Shown: positions 17,045-28,518, numbered from the stretch's first letter. The stretch is 52,015 bases of DNA from Candidatus Zhuqueibacterota bacterium (GCA_016929295.1 JAFGJB010000243.1:1-52015); one strand, 5' to 3'. Notes: generated by a model from the letters alone, not told the origin. A program made the numbers and translations.

Positions 17045-17941
17045 ATGAAATGGTTCAACAGCGTCATTATTTTTTTTATGCCTCTTGTTCCGAAACCTGT
17101 CGTGCGGCTTTTCTCTAAAAGATATGTCGCAGGGGACAAACTGGATGATGCGGTCAAGACGGTTCGAGAGCTAAACAGCAATAATATCATGGCCACGCTG
17201 GATGTCCTCGGAGAAAGCACAACCGATGAAAAAGAGACCTATTTGTATGTCGAAGAATATCTGCGCGTGCTGCACACCATCGAGAGCGAAAATTTGAACT
17301 GCAATGTTTCCCTGAAACCAACCCAACTCGGGATGCTCATCGATAAAGAGCTGGCTCTCTCCAATATCAGACGGATTGTCCAGGAAGCAAAAAAATACGA
17401 CAATTTTGTTCGCATCGATATGGAGAATACGAGCTGTACAACAGCGACGATCGATATCTACGCGCGCTTGCGCAGTGAATTTGATAACGTCGGAATTGTG
17501 CTGCAAGCCTATTTACGCCGCAGTATCGATGATCTGGTCAAATTGGCGCAGCAGCCGAGCAATTTTCGCTTGTGCAAAGGCATCTATATTGAGCCGCGCG
17601 AGCTCGCCTATAAGGATCCGCATCTCATCAACGAGAATTTTGCCTTTCTGCTGGAAACAGCGCTGCAAGCCGGCAGGTATGTCGGCATCGCCACGCATGA
17701 TGAAAAGGTGGTCTGGCACGCGCTGCGCATCATTGAACAACTCGGCCTCAAGCGTGATGACTATGAATTTCAAATGCTCCTCGGCGTCGATGAGCAGTTA
17801 CGGCACATTTTGGTCAAGGCCGGGCATCGCTTGCGCGTTTATGTGCCGTATGGCAAGCAGTGGTACCAGTATGTGATGCGTCGCCTGAAAGAAAATCCGC
17901 AAATCGCCATTTATGTATTGAAAGCACTATTTAAAAAATGA
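17045..17941 (+). CDS. Proline dehydrogenase (PRODH)
   Basis: FAD enzyme that oxidises proline to pyrroline-5-carboxylate and passes electrons to quinone. The 298-residue length fits the stand-alone monofunctional form. Recognisable parts are ATLDVLGES near the N-terminus, NVSLKPTQLG, VRIDMEN, and the closing RVYVPYGKQWYQYVMRRL that holds the substrate-binding arginines. The ATG is preceded by AGGA and a strong promoter. The pyrroline-5-carboxylate dehydrogenase partner is not in the window. The stop overlaps an in-frame start of the next gene by 4 bases. Confidence 0.93.
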   Translation: MKWFNSVIIFFMPLVPKPVVRLFSKRYVAGDKLDDAVKTVRELNSNNIMATLDVLGESTTDEKETYLYVEEYLRVLHTIESENLNCNVSLKPTQLGMLIDKELALSNIRRIVQEAKKYDNFVRIDMENTSCTTATIDIYARLRSEFDNVGIVLQAYLRRSIDDLVKLAQQPSNFRLCKGIYIEPRELAYKDPHLINENFAFLLETALQAGRYVGIATHDEKVVWHALRIIEQLGLKRDDYEFQMLLGVDEQLRHILVKAGHRLRVYVPYGKQWYQYVMRRLKENPQIAIYVLKALFKK

Positions 17942-17952
17942 GGAGTTCAAGC

Positions 17953-18438
17953 ATGAAAACAACAATGATCACCGGCATCCTTCTCGTTCTGCTGGGAATT
18001 CTATTCCTGGGACCGACATTTGGTCTCTTCACATTGGCCAATATTTGGCCGACGATATTATTGCTCGTCGGCGTCGGATTCTTCATGGCTTTTTTCGCCG
18101 CACCCAAACTTTACGGTCTGCTGATGCCGGGAGCAGTGCTCTTGATTTCCAGCGTCCCTCTGCTCATATGCGCTCTATCGGGTGACTGGCGTCAAATGTC
18201 CCAACTCTGGCCAATTTTCATCCTCTCAATTTCCATAGGCTTTTTTCTCATGTATTTTTTGGGCAAGCGGCAGAACGGCCTCTTCATTCCGGCACTCGTT
18301 CTATTGGCTGTCGGAATCATTTCGTTTCTGATATTCAATTATATAAAGTATGTTTTTCCCATTCTCTTTTTAGCCGCCGGGCTCATCCTCATTTTTGGCA
18401 GTCTCATATCAAGACGAAAAGCCAAAAGCGCCACATGA
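17953..18438 (+). CDS. Small multi-pass membrane protein (DUF5668-like)
   Basis: About 161 residues with four or five hydrophobic segments, among them ITGILLVLLGILFLGPTFG and IWPTILLLVGVGFF. The pattern of repeated glycine-rich helices with a LANIWPTILLLVG phrase resembles DUF5668/LiaI-LiaF-like membrane proteins of unknown function. The ATG at 17953 is preferred over one at 17938 because GGAG sits seven bases before it. It is probably cotranscribed with the proline dehydrogenase gene. A GC-rich 7-pair hairpin (18440-18457) follows its stop. Confidence 0.7.
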   Translation: MKTTMITGILLVLLGILFLGPTFGLFTLANIWPTILLLVGVGFFMAFFAAPKLYGLLMPGAVLLISSVPLLICALSGDWRQMSQLWPIFILSISIGFFLMYFLGKRQNGLFIPALVLLAVGIISFLIFNYIKYVFPILFLAAGLILIFGSLISRRKAKSAT

Positions 18439-18477
18439 TGGCCTGGCGGCCCAGGCCGATGGCTGTCCTGGTGATAA

Positions 18478-20492
<2,015 letters not shown>

Positions 20493-20493
<1 letters not shown>

Positions 20494-21317
20494 TGTCTTT
20501 TTGCAACCGACATATCTGCCCTGTGCCGATCTCCCTGTTCTTCCTCCTGCTCCTTCACTGCGCCGGCACGACATCGAACGAGAGAGACACGCTCAGCTTC
20601 ATTACGATCGAAGAAGAGCTCAGCCTGGGGGAAGAGCTCAATTCTTTCACGGTCAAACATCTGAACATCATTCGCAACAGTCAGCTGAACAGTTTTTTGG
20701 ACGACATGGCCGAGAGAATTGGCGCGGTATCGCACTGGCGAGGCCTCGATTACGCCGTCTTTATCATCAATCAACAGGATATCAATCACTTTTCTCTGCC
20801 CGGCGGCAATATATTCATCTTTCGTGGTCTGCTTGAACAAGCTCTGAATGCCGACGAAATCGCATCCATCATTGCGCACGAAATCGTGCATTTGTCCCAG
20901 CGAGATGCCGTGGCGCAACTCGGAAAAAAATACAGCTATTCTTTTGCTGCTCAACAGGTTATCGGTGAGAATCCCGAGATTGCCGAACATATCATCATGT
21001 CACTGTATCGAAAGGACACTATACTCGATTATCCGCAGGAGCAGGAGACCGCCGCGGACAAGACAGCGTTGCGGTATACGCTGGATGCGGGATATGATCC
21101 GCGCGGGATGATCACTATATTGGAAAAAATGAAAGAGGTCGAAAGACAACAACCGCAGCGCCTCGAACTCCTGCGCATGACGCACGCCTCCACATCCTCC
21201 CGCCTGCGACGAATTCAGAAGGAAGCGCGCAAACTCGCCATTGATCCAGCACGCTTTCATGATGATACCGAGCACTTTTCCTTTTTAAAGACTACTCTCG
21301 CCAAAATTCCTCAATAA
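20493..21317 (+). CDS. M48-family metallopeptidase lipoprotein (BepA/LoiP-like)
   Basis: Envelope zinc protease of about 274 residues. A lipoprotein signal ends at Cys23 (LLLLHC). The zinc motif HEIVH (129-133, in ASIIAHEIVHLSQ) and the third ligand Glu185 (QETAAD) are intact. Preceding LPGGNIFIFRG is the typical M48 substrate-side strand. Related proteins degrade or help assemble misfolded outer-membrane proteins. The start is GTG at 20493, overlapping the ligA stop by one base, so translation is probably coupled. The absence of TPRs makes it closer to LoiP than to full-length BepA. Confidence 0.9.
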
Positions 21318-21502
21318 CTCACTATCTCTGGCTTTATAGTTGCTGTCTCTTCCCCTGAAGTGGAGAAGGATAATCTCGTTCTCTTTCTTTCTCTTCGGGA
21401 GTGTGCTTTTTTTCTGGCAACACGGGTCAGGTTCCACGATGAGGTGATATTTTTGTTTTAAAATATTAAATAACAAAATATTACACCCAAACAGGATCGC
21501 CA

Positions 21503-23377
21503 GTGAAAAGAGAAGGAATTGGCATTTTACTGCTGTTAGCTCATATCTCGCTCGCCCGCGCAGTGACAAACCTGTGCATCAATGACACATCCGACCATAC
21601 GATTGGAACGGTTCCGGCAAAAATTGTACTATCGTGCGATATTGCCTCAGTTGGAAACAGTTTGGTATGTGAGATTTTTGTCGACATGAACGGCAACCAG
21701 CTGATCGATCTGTCCGACGAACGAATTCGGTATTTAAATTTTGTCGATGGCCTTGGCTGGATTCATGATGGCGAACTGGCCGAAAACGGCATTCCCGGTG
21801 ATGAAACGGCACGGGACGGCCACATTCGTTCGACCTTGCAGTTCAGCGAGCATTTACGGCCCTACAGTCCGCAAACCTGGATCGTTCGCATGACGGATCA
21901 GGATCACAGTTCTGCTTGTGCCCTGCTGCGTTGGGACCTCGCTCTCTCCCCGGCGCGCGTGACCGGGACGGTGCGAGATGCTGAGGCGAACGAGTCGTTG
22001 CCACATGTGCTCGTCCATTTTAGAGATGCGCGCTATCCCGAAATCGAACGCCTGGCCATAACCGATGGGGAAGGAAATTTCGTCATTCAGCTGACCAGCG
22101 GCGACTGGCAGGTTTTCACCAGCCATCCCGAGCAGAAACACTACAAACGCACGGCGGCGCGCATCAAAGTGACGGATGAGAAGAACGCACCTCTCGATCT
22201 CCGCGTCAGTCGCTACGATGCCTATATTGATGGTTGCGTTCGTTTTGAAAACCATTCTCCGGCCGAAAATATAACTGTCGCGCTGCAAAATATCGCTACG
22301 CTCGAGTTTTACAATATCCGCACGGATCAGCATGGTCACTTTAAGGTCGGAGTTGAACCGGGCTGCTATGTCGTCACAACCAGTCAGTACTATTCAAGAT
22401 ACCTGGGCAACAGTCACTGGCCGGATGGATTTTTCGCCGAGCCCGCTGTAGACACGCTGATCATTCAAAACGACCAGGTCATTTCCGAGGACATCACCCT
22501 CATTCGCTATCCGGCTGCAATTCGCGGCCACTGTCTGCTGCAGGGCGCACCTCTCGGCGATGTTCTCGTCCAGGGCGTTGCCATCGATCCGCGGACAAAG
22601 AGACAGAAGCTTTACCAGACATTTTCCAAATCAGACGGCAGCTATGAGCTGGGGATTTTTCCACATGAAATAAAATCGGTCATTGCGCAGAAAGAAGGAT
22701 TTATCGCAGCGCCTGCTGTATTTCAAAAGATCGAAATGAATGAGAAAGAGACAGTTGAAAATTACAATTTTCAGTTCATCAAGCAGACGGGGCTGATGAA
22801 ACTGAGCGGTTTTGTCTATGATCCGTCCGAACAACCGTTGGAGGACGTTTATGTTGTTGCCTATAATATTTGGGAAGATAGTCCGGACGGCCATCTCGTG
22901 ACGCAAACGAATGAAAACGGATACTACTGCTTTGACCTCAAGGTGGATGGCGATTGGCAAATTGGCGCTTACCGGGAGGGGGCGAACATTCAGCCGGAAA
23001 TTTACTACAAATTCATGTCGCCGGGCCTGCAATATGATCGGTTGAATTTTCACGTCTCCGAAGATAAAATCGCCATCGGCAGCGGCCAACTCCAGCTGGC
23101 AGATTTCAATTTTATGCCGCATTTCCCCAACCCCTTTTTCAAGGAAACAGTGATCGATTTCGTCCTCCCCAAATCGAGTCATACACAAATAAAGCTTCTC
23201 AGCATCGACGGTGATGAATTGACGACGCTCCTGGATCACAACCTGTCAAGTGGATACCAAAAATTCAGCTGGAACGGCGCCGATCGAGCCGGCAATCTTT
23301 TTGCCAACGGCATTTATCTGTGCCGAATCGAATCGCACGAGCATACCAGCATTTTGCCGATCACATTGTTGCGCTGA
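21503..23377 (+). CDS. Large secreted protein with carboxypeptidase-regulatory-like repeats and FlgD-like C-terminus
   Basis: Secreted protein of 624 residues without a recognised enzymatic domain. A signal peptide (about 1-20) is followed by an N-terminal domain with FVDMNGNQLIDLSDERI, then three or four CarboxypepD_reg/CNA-B-like beta-sandwich repeats (for example VTGTVRDAEANESLPHVLV, LSGFVYDPSEQPLEDVYV). The last 90 residues are FlgD-like with HFPNPFFKETVIDF and KFSWNGADRAGNLFANGIYLC. The start is GTG with GGA upstream, in an AT-rich leader. It is likely exported as a surface protein by a type IX-like route. It ends at a terminator. Confidence 0.8.
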   Translation: MKREGIGILLLLAHISLARAVTNLCINDTSDHTIGTVPAKIVLSCDIASVGNSLVCEIFVDMNGNQLIDLSDERIRYLNFVDGLGWIHDGELAENGIPGDETARDGHIRSTLQFSEHLRPYSPQTWIVRMTDQDHSSACALLRWDLALSPARVTGTVRDAEANESLPHVLVHFRDARYPEIERLAITDGEGNFVIQLTSGDWQVFTSHPEQKHYKRTAARIKVTDEKNAPLDLRVSRYDAYIDGCVRFENHSPAENITVALQNIATLEFYNIRTDQHGHFKVGVEPGCYVVTTSQYYSRYLGNSHWPDGFFAEPAVDTLIIQNDQVISEDITLIRYPAAIRGHCLLQGAPLGDVLVQGVAIDPRTKRQKLYQTFSKSDGSYELGIFPHEIKSVIAQKEGFIAAPAVFQKIEMNEKETVENYNFQFIKQTGLMKLSGFVYDPSEQPLEDVYVVAYNIWEDSPDGHLVTQTNENGYYCFDLKVDGDWQIGAYREGANIQPEIYYKFMSPGLQYDRLNFHVSEDKIAIGSGQLQLADFNFMPHFPNPFFKETVIDFVLPKSSHTQIKLLSIDGDELTTLLDHNLSSGYQKFSWNGADRAGNLFANGIYLCRIESHEHTSILPITLLR

Positions 23378-23389
23378 CGCGCCCTAAAG

Positions 23390-23430
23390 AGCCTCTTGTC
23401 GCGACAACGAGAGGAGGCCTTTTTCTATTT
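23390..23430 (+). terminator. Rho-independent terminator
   Basis: The segment beginning at 23391 forms an interrupted stem (GCC with GGC, CCTCT with AGAGG, TGTCG with CGACA; a 3-base ACG bulge) followed by a T-rich run at 23420-23430. It closes the transcription unit of the secreted repeat protein. Confidence 0.75.
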
Positions 23431-23559
23431 ACATCCTCACACAAAATTTTTCTAATGCGGAGAATTTTCGCGAGATCAAAATCGGTAGCTGATTCGACAG
23501 GGGGACGTGACCGTGAGATTCTAGCCTGGATTATTCCTGGTGCAGCATAGCTGCAAGTC

Positions 23560-23650
23560 AAAAGTGAAACGTGAAAAGTGAGATGTGTTATCGCCTGGAA
23601 CGAGCCGAATTGTAACGTCTCACGTTTGACGTTTCACGTTTCACTCTTTT
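23560..23650. repeat. Palindromic heptamer repeat, GTGAAAC family (copy 1)
   Basis: The left arm (23560-23587) and the inverted right arm (23614-23650) are strings of the 7-base unit GTGAAAC and variants (GTCAAAC, GTGAGAC). The right arm carries at least one more unit than the left. The arms surround a 26-base centre. The same family recurs at 29462-29549. It fills most of the 296-base gap between two sorting-domain genes; the rest of the gap shows nothing else. Confidence 0.75.
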
Positions 23651-23673
23651 AACTTTGTGTGGAATTTTTCAGG

Positions 23674-24504
23674 CTAGTCAAGCACGATCATTTTCCTGTC
23701 ACTCGTCTGGACATTGCCTCTGTGATCTCGAAATTTTAGCCGGCATAAATAGAGACCGCTGCCTAGTTTGTCTCCCGTTTCATCAGTCGCATCCCACACG
23801 ACAACGTGGGCGCCGCCGCTTTTATATTCGCTCAAGAGAGAGTTCACAACTTGGCCGCTCAAATTATAAATGGCGATTGTCACATCGCCTTCTTCAACCA
23901 GTTGAAAGCGAATGACAGTGGTGGAATTGCATGGATTGGGATAGTTCTGTAGCAAAATAGAGCTGGCGGGTGGAGCTTGTCCGTGCCCGACAGCGGTTGC
24001 GTCATCGCTGATGACGAATGAGTGAACCTGTGCACACCATTGGCTCGCGCCGGCACTGTTCGTTGCTTTCACTTTCCAGTAATAGAACCTATCCGGCGCT
24101 AAATCGCAAACTTGCACTGTCGTCGTTTTGCCACGCGTCATCAAGATGGTTGGATTTTCGAATCCGGCGTTTTTATCAACAAATATCTCATAGTGAATGG
24201 AATGTGGGGAGTGTATTTCTGCCGCGGTCGCCGATTCCCACATCAGCATCGGACACGTTGTGTAGACGATCTGCCCATCGATCGGATAGGTAAGAGAAAA
24301 ATTCTGCAACGAAATGAGCTCCGCCTCGCGGCAGGACAGCTCGGCGTCTCCCAGGAGAGCGCCATGATGGCCGTTGCCGGACAAGTCCTCGACGCCGAGC
24401 CAATGAATATCGTTTTTGCAGAACTCATAATAGTCATCGAAATTCCAATAAGCAAGCAAGCCGGCTCGAATCCTTTCATCATCGACGTCCAGAGGGCTTG
24501 TCAT
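23674..24504 (-). CDS. C-terminal part of a frameshifted LamG-domain protein, with FlgD-like sorting domain
   Basis: A 276-residue frame that begins in the middle of a LamG domain: its opening (SPLDVDDERIRAGLLAYWNFDD) is the standard last strand of LamG, continuing without loss from the upstream frame. A fibronectin-III-like segment (about 75-165, with YYWKVKATNSAG) and a FlgD-like sorting domain (about 190-276, LLQNYPNPCNSTTVIRF) follow. It has no signal peptide of its own. The frame starts at ATG 24504 inside an ATGA overlap with the upstream stop. I read the two frames as one gene with a single-base deletion, or a coupled or slipping pair. Confidence 0.75.
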   Translation of the reverse strand: MTSPLDVDDERIRAGLLAYWNFDDYYEFCKNDIHWLGVEDLSGNGHHGALLGDAELSCREAELISLQNFSLTYPIDGQIVYTTCPMLMWESATAAEIHSPHSIHYEIFVDKNAGFENPTILMTRGKTTTVQVCDLAPDRFYYWKVKATNSAGASQWCAQVHSFVISDDATAVGHGQAPPASSILLQNYPNPCNSTTVIRFQLVEEGDVTIAIYNLSGQVVNSLLSEYKSGGAHVVVWDATDETGDKLGSGLYLCRLKFRDHRGNVQTSDRKMIVLD

Positions 24505-25082
24505 TCTTCTCTTATTTCCTGTGCTGATCGCGCATGATTCCAGATTCTGAGATCATCGATGAAGCCGTTTAAATATCCGGCAACGACGTCGAGATAGGCA
24601 TGCCGGCCAATGGTGACATGATCGTAGTCAAGGTGGTACGGTCCGGTTTGCTCGTTGATCGTCGAATCAACGGGCTGCCCGTCGATGTAGAGGGTGAGTT
24701 TCTCCGGAGTGACAACGCCGGCAAAATGATGCCATTCGAGATGGGGCGGCTGAGGCGCTTTTGCGCGATTGAGATAGTGCTCATAGTCACGAATCGTCCA
24801 GGCGGTGAATCCCTCGCCATTTTGGGCATTCAATAATATGGCGGAGGCGTGCATGACAGTCTCCAGACTTCGCTGTTCAAAAATGGGATTTTGCGCATAG
24901 ACGCCGCCTCCTGGGCCATACAAATAGGCCCACGCCTCAACGGTGAATGGCGCATCATAAATCACCGGCGCCAACAGTTGCACAAAATCACATTGTCCAT
25001 CCAGATACAGAGCTTTGCCAAAATAGTTTTCGCCGCGCAGCAACAGTGGAAAAAGCAGCACGAAAATGAAGCATTTATGCAT
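24501..25082 (-). CDS. N-terminal part of a frameshifted LamG-domain secreted protein
   Basis: Signal peptide (MHKCFIFVLLFPLLLRG) followed by most of a LamG/concanavalin-like domain, a beta-sandwich usually used for carbohydrate or protein binding. Visible hallmarks are FGKALYLDGQCDFVQL, WHHFAGVVTPEKLTLYIDG, VTIGRHA and FIDDLRIWNHARSAQEIREE, where the frame stops. In LamG proteins the next residues are a methionine-led MTSPL-type stretch, which is exactly what the following frame encodes. The ATG at 25082 has GGGGAG upstream and was preferred over one at 25109. Alone, the product would be a truncated domain. Confidence 0.78.
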   Translation of the reverse strand: MHKCFIFVLLFPLLLRGENYFGKALYLDGQCDFVQLLAPVIYDAPFTVEAWAYLYGPGGGVYAQNPIFEQRSLETVMHASAILLNAQNGEGFTAWTIRDYEHYLNRAKAPQPPHLEWHHFAGVVTPEKLTLYIDGQPVDSTINEQTGPYHLDYDHVTIGRHAYLDVVAGYLNGFIDDLRIWNHARSAQEIREE

Positions 25083-25157
25083 TGAACTCCCCTCAAAACA
25101 ATGTGACATTTGAAATCAGCGAAATATTCCCTACCTTGTTCTTTAATATAGAGAACC

Positions 25158-26714
25158 ATGAATCAAATGTCAAATCAGAATTCCTACACCAGCACCATTG
25201 TGACCATGGCGCGCGGCGCCGGCATCGTTTTTTTCGGCATCTTTATCAGCCGGGTCCTCGGTTATATTTTGCGCGTCGTCCTCAAACATTTTCTCGGCCT
25301 CGAGATGTTTGGGCTGCTGTGGTCAAGCTTCAATGTCATTGAAATGGTCACCTTTTTCTGCCTGCTGGGCATCCCGGCGGCCCTGTCGCGCTACATCGCC
25401 TTTTACAAAGCTCGCAACAATCCGCGCCGGGTGGGCGGCTTTATGTTTATGAGCTTTTTGTACCTGCTGCCGATCATCGGCATCGTCACGGTCGTTTTAG
25501 GCTGGCAGACCGACTATATCGCCACGACGCTGTTTGGAAAACCTGACATCAAGCCGTTTTTGAAAATTCTGAATTTCGGCATCCTGCCGCTGGCGCTGAT
25601 GTATTTTTTCGGCAGTATCTTTCGCGGCTTCAAATTGATGCCGCAGATGGTCTTTACGCAACAGCTCAGTCGAAATATTTTCATGTTTACCTGTCTGGGC
25701 GTCTTTATGCTGCTGGGAATCGGCAGAGAATCTGCTGTCTGGGCCATGCTTCTGGGCCTGGTTCTGACAGCGCTGGCAGCTATCCTGCTCTTCTTCCGCC
25801 ATGTTGAAAAAAAGTATTTCCGCAATATTGACCTGGCCGGCGTGTTTGGCGAGCTCTTCTCCTACTCCTGGCCGCTGGTCTTCACCACGCTGTTCTGGAA
25901 TATGAGCGGCAGAATCGATGTGTTTTTTCTGACCATCTACGAAAACGAGAGCAATGTCGGCGTCTACAATGCCATCCTGCCTTTGGCGCAATTCGTGCCG
26001 GTGATCATGCAGTCGTTCACCAGCATCTTGATGCCGATATTCGCCGGAATTTTCGCTGACTATGAAGAGAACGCGCTCTACACCATGCAGCGCGCCGCAT
26101 CAAAATGGATCATTGCATTGACTGTCCCTTTATTTCTGCTGCTGGTCGTTTTTTCTGATCATATTCTTCTGACATTACTGGGCCGGGACACGCTCATCGG
26201 CACGATGCCGCTGCGCATCGCCCTGGCCGGCTATTTCATCAATGGCGCTTTTGGCGTATTCAGCATCATTCTGAGTGCGGCCGGCAAGACAAAACTGACG
26301 CTCCTCGACACATCCGTTTATATAGCGGCAAACATTTTGCTCGCTATTCTCCTCATCCCGCGATATGGACTCGTTGGTGCGGCGATGGCTGGCGCTTTGA
26401 GCATGTTGATCATGAACATGCTGGCTATCTGGCAAAATTACAGGCTATATCATCTGAAACCGGTGACCGGGCAAATCATGCGGCTTGTTGTGATCGGCTC
26501 TATTGCGGCGGGCGTGAGCCTTTTAATTAAAATCGCCATCCCCTCGCATTTGGAGCTGGTGTCCATCGTTGCCGGGGGGTGTATTTTCATATCGCTCTAT
26601 GTCCTCGGTTTGAAGAAAATCCGCATTTTTGATGAGCATGATATAGCGATCATCGCTGCGGTGGAGAAGAGAATAGGCAGAAAGTTGACTCTGTTGCGAC
26701 GGATGATCGATTAA
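25158..26714 (+). CDS. Wzx-like polysaccharide flippase (MOP superfamily)
   Basis: Integral membrane protein of 518 residues with about fourteen hydrophobic segments. The N-terminal TMARGAGIVFFGIFISRVLGYILRV and GLLWSSFNVIEMV are typical of polysaccharide-transport/MATE-like flippases. Such proteins turn lipid-linked oligosaccharide repeat units across the inner membrane. It is the only rightward gene of the glycan locus and diverges from the LamG gene across 75 bases. No polymerase (Wzy) is obvious; the YfhO-like protein at 36457-38931 is a different family. The ribosome site is weak (AGAGAAC) before ATG 25158; an ATG at 25167 is an alternative. Confidence 0.88.
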   Translation: MNQMSNQNSYTSTIVTMARGAGIVFFGIFISRVLGYILRVVLKHFLGLEMFGLLWSSFNVIEMVTFFCLLGIPAALSRYIAFYKARNNPRRVGGFMFMSFLYLLPIIGIVTVVLGWQTDYIATTLFGKPDIKPFLKILNFGILPLALMYFFGSIFRGFKLMPQMVFTQQLSRNIFMFTCLGVFMLLGIGRESAVWAMLLGLVLTALAAILLFFRHVEKKYFRNIDLAGVFGELFSYSWPLVFTTLFWNMSGRIDVFFLTIYENESNVGVYNAILPLAQFVPVIMQSFTSILMPIFAGIFADYEENALYTMQRAASKWIIALTVPLFLLLVVFSDHILLTLLGRDTLIGTMPLRIALAGYFINGAFGVFSIILSAAGKTKLTLLDTSVYIAANILLAILLIPRYGLVGAAMAGALSMLIMNMLAIWQNYRLYHLKPVTGQIMRLVVIGSIAAGVSLLIKIAIPSHLELVSIVAGGCIFISLYVLGLKKIRIFDEHDIAIIAAVEKRIGRKLTLLRRMID

Positions 26715-26741
26715 CTGATCGCCTCGGCAAAATGGAAAAGT

Positions 26742-27560
26742 TTACAATTTGAAATGTTTGAGCCCACATGCAAACCGGCGCATGCCGAAGGCGCGATAGT
26801 GTTTAAAATACTTGGCAAAGCTGCCGATATCCGCCCGAATCATTTTGGAAACGGCAAGATATTCTGCGAGATTGAATTGAACATAATCATTAAAGATGCC
26901 CTCGCGCCACGATCTTTCTTCCCCAATATGAAAGGTCAGGTGCAAGTTTTCGAAAATTTTTATCTTATGGGCATAGCTGATGAGATTCGTTATCAGGGTC
27001 AGACCGATCCGGTTGGTTCCGATGACGACCCTGGCGAGCTTGAACCTGGGGTACAAATCCTTTTTGAAAATAAAACAATCATACCCCGGGTGCTTTTTTC
27101 CAAGATCTTGATACATCTTTGGCAGCTCCTGCGCACTTGAATATGCCGCCGAGATCGTTCGCCGGTTGATCACCAGGGCATCAAAGCCGTGATCGAGCAA
27201 GTGATTCACTTCAATATAGAAATGCGGTTGCAGGGCAATGTCGACGTTGGTGTAGATTAAGAAATCGGCATCACTGTTTTCATATAGCCTGTCCAATATA
27301 TCTTTGATGAGGGGCAACTTTTTGGCTTTTTTAAAACTGCCGAAATCAAGAATGGATCGTTCCAGATCAGGGGTTCGGGTGAAAAAAGGCGGGATGAGGG
27401 GGATATCTTCCTTGAATTGGGCAGTGAGCAATTGTATATCAACTCCAGCTGCTTTCTCTCTGGCCGCTTTCATCGAGGCAAAAGTGATGGGTTGGGCGAT
27501 GTAAAGATCGGAAGAAGGTGGTACAATGACCGGATTGATTATATGGGCGATTCTTCTCAT
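26742..27560 (-). CDS. Protein of unknown function, possibly GT-A-like
   Basis: A 272-residue soluble protein that I cannot assign to a named family. The N-terminal third looks like a nucleotide-sugar-type alpha/beta fold, and DFLIYTNVDIALQPHFY (about 97-115) resembles the metal-binding acidic motif and following strand of GT-A glycosyltransferases. DALVINRRTI and KHPGYDCFIFKKDL would suit an acceptor region. It has no signal peptide or membrane segment. It is the last gene of the glycan locus, 18 bases after an FkbM methyltransferase, so a role in glycan assembly is likely by context only. Confidence 0.55.
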   Translation of the reverse strand: MRRIAHIINPVIVPPSSDLYIAQPITFASMKAAREKAAGVDIQLLTAQFKEDIPLIPPFFTRTPDLERSILDFGSFKKAKKLPLIKDILDRLYENSDADFLIYTNVDIALQPHFYIEVNHLLDHGFDALVINRRTISAAYSSAQELPKMYQDLGKKHPGYDCFIFKKDLYPRFKLARVVIGTNRIGLTLITNLISYAHKIKIFENLHLTFHIGEERSWREGIFNDYVQFNLAEYLAVSKMIRADIGSFAKYFKHYRAFGMRRFACGLKHFKL

Positions 27561-27578
27561 CTCTGGATGATGGCGAAA

Positions 27579-28511
27579 TCAGTTCTTTATGTAAGGATTT
27601 AGCCTGGACTTTTTGGATTGATGAACGAAGAAAAAATCTTCTTTGGCATTCGAATAGCCGCTCAAAGAATCGACTTTTATCAAGCCGCCGGGTTTTGCGA
27701 CATAATATAGATAGTTGTTCTCCCAATAAAAATCATCCAGCTCTTTTTCTATTTTGCCCGGCAAAACTTCCGATATGATGATGGGTTTGTCATGAGCTAT
27801 GAGTTCTCTGCCGCCGTCGAGGATGAGGTGTTCCGTTCCCTCGGTATCCAATTTTAAAAGATCAACTGACCGGATGGCATGTTCCGTGACAAAGTTGTCC
27901 AGGGTCTGGGTGCTGACCTTGATGGTCTCGGCATAGCCATCTTTTGCCCGCGCCAGATTGCTCGTGCCGCTGATGTGATGTTTGAGGTACATGGCTTTGG
28001 GCATTTTGGTGGCAAAAAATTCCGCCTCCCCCGCTTTTTCCGCCAGGGCAAGACGGCAGGGTTTGATGTTGTCTAGCTTGTTCAATTGAATGTTTTTTTG
28101 CAGAAAAAGAAAAGCGCTTGGCAAAGGTTCAAAAGCATAGACGGTGATGTGAGGAACAAGTCGGGCTGCCATGAGCGAGTAGTAACCGATGTTTGCGCCG
28201 ATATCCATAAAACAGTTCATATCTTGAATCAGTTTCATGAAAACGCTCACGGTGGGGAATTCATAATCCTCAATTCCCCCCCAAAAAACTTTTTTGGTGA
28301 GATAATTGGTTTGATTGGTGGCCATGCGGATAAATTGATCATCCACAAGCTTGATCCTGACGGTGCCCGAAACAGGAATCATGCAACTGGAGGGCAACCA
28401 GGACCGAAAAGGCTTTAAAATGCTCCTCAGCAAATAATTTATAACAGGGGTGTAAATAATCCTTCTTATGAATGGCATCATGAACTTGTCCAGAGTTGAT
28501 GTTTTCCGCAA
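27579..28511 (-). CDS. FkbM-family methyltransferase
   Basis: SAM-dependent O-methyltransferase; relatives methylate sugar hydroxyls in polysaccharides. Motif I MDIGANIGYYS, then VYAFEPLPSAF and the family signature LLKLDTEGTEHLIL are all intact, and IISEVLPG follows. The length is 310 residues from TTG 28511, seven bases after the preceding gene, or 300 from ATG 28481; neither has a strong ribosome site. The first 60 residues are outside the conserved domain. It is the second of two tandem FkbM genes that share little sequence outside the motifs, so they likely act at different positions. Confidence 0.9.
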   Translation of the reverse strand: MRKTSTLDKFMMPFIRRIIYTPVINYLLRSILKPFRSWLPSSCMIPVSGTVRIKLVDDQFIRMATNQTNYLTKKVFWGGIEDYEFPTVSVFMKLIQDMNCFMDIGANIGYYSLMAARLVPHITVYAFEPLPSAFLFLQKNIQLNKLDNIKPCRLALAEKAGEAEFFATKMPKAMYLKHHISGTSNLARAKDGYAETIKVSTQTLDNFVTEHAIRSVDLLKLDTEGTEHLILDGGRELIAHDKPIIISEVLPGKIEKELDDFYWENNYLYYVAKPGGLIKVDSLSGYSNAKEDFFFVHQSKKSRLNPYIKN

Positions 28512-28518
28512 TTGTCAG

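Noticed and set aside
23560-23650. CRISPR-like array
   Set aside because: The repeating unit is only 7 bases with no unique spacers, and the arrangement is an inverted palindrome.
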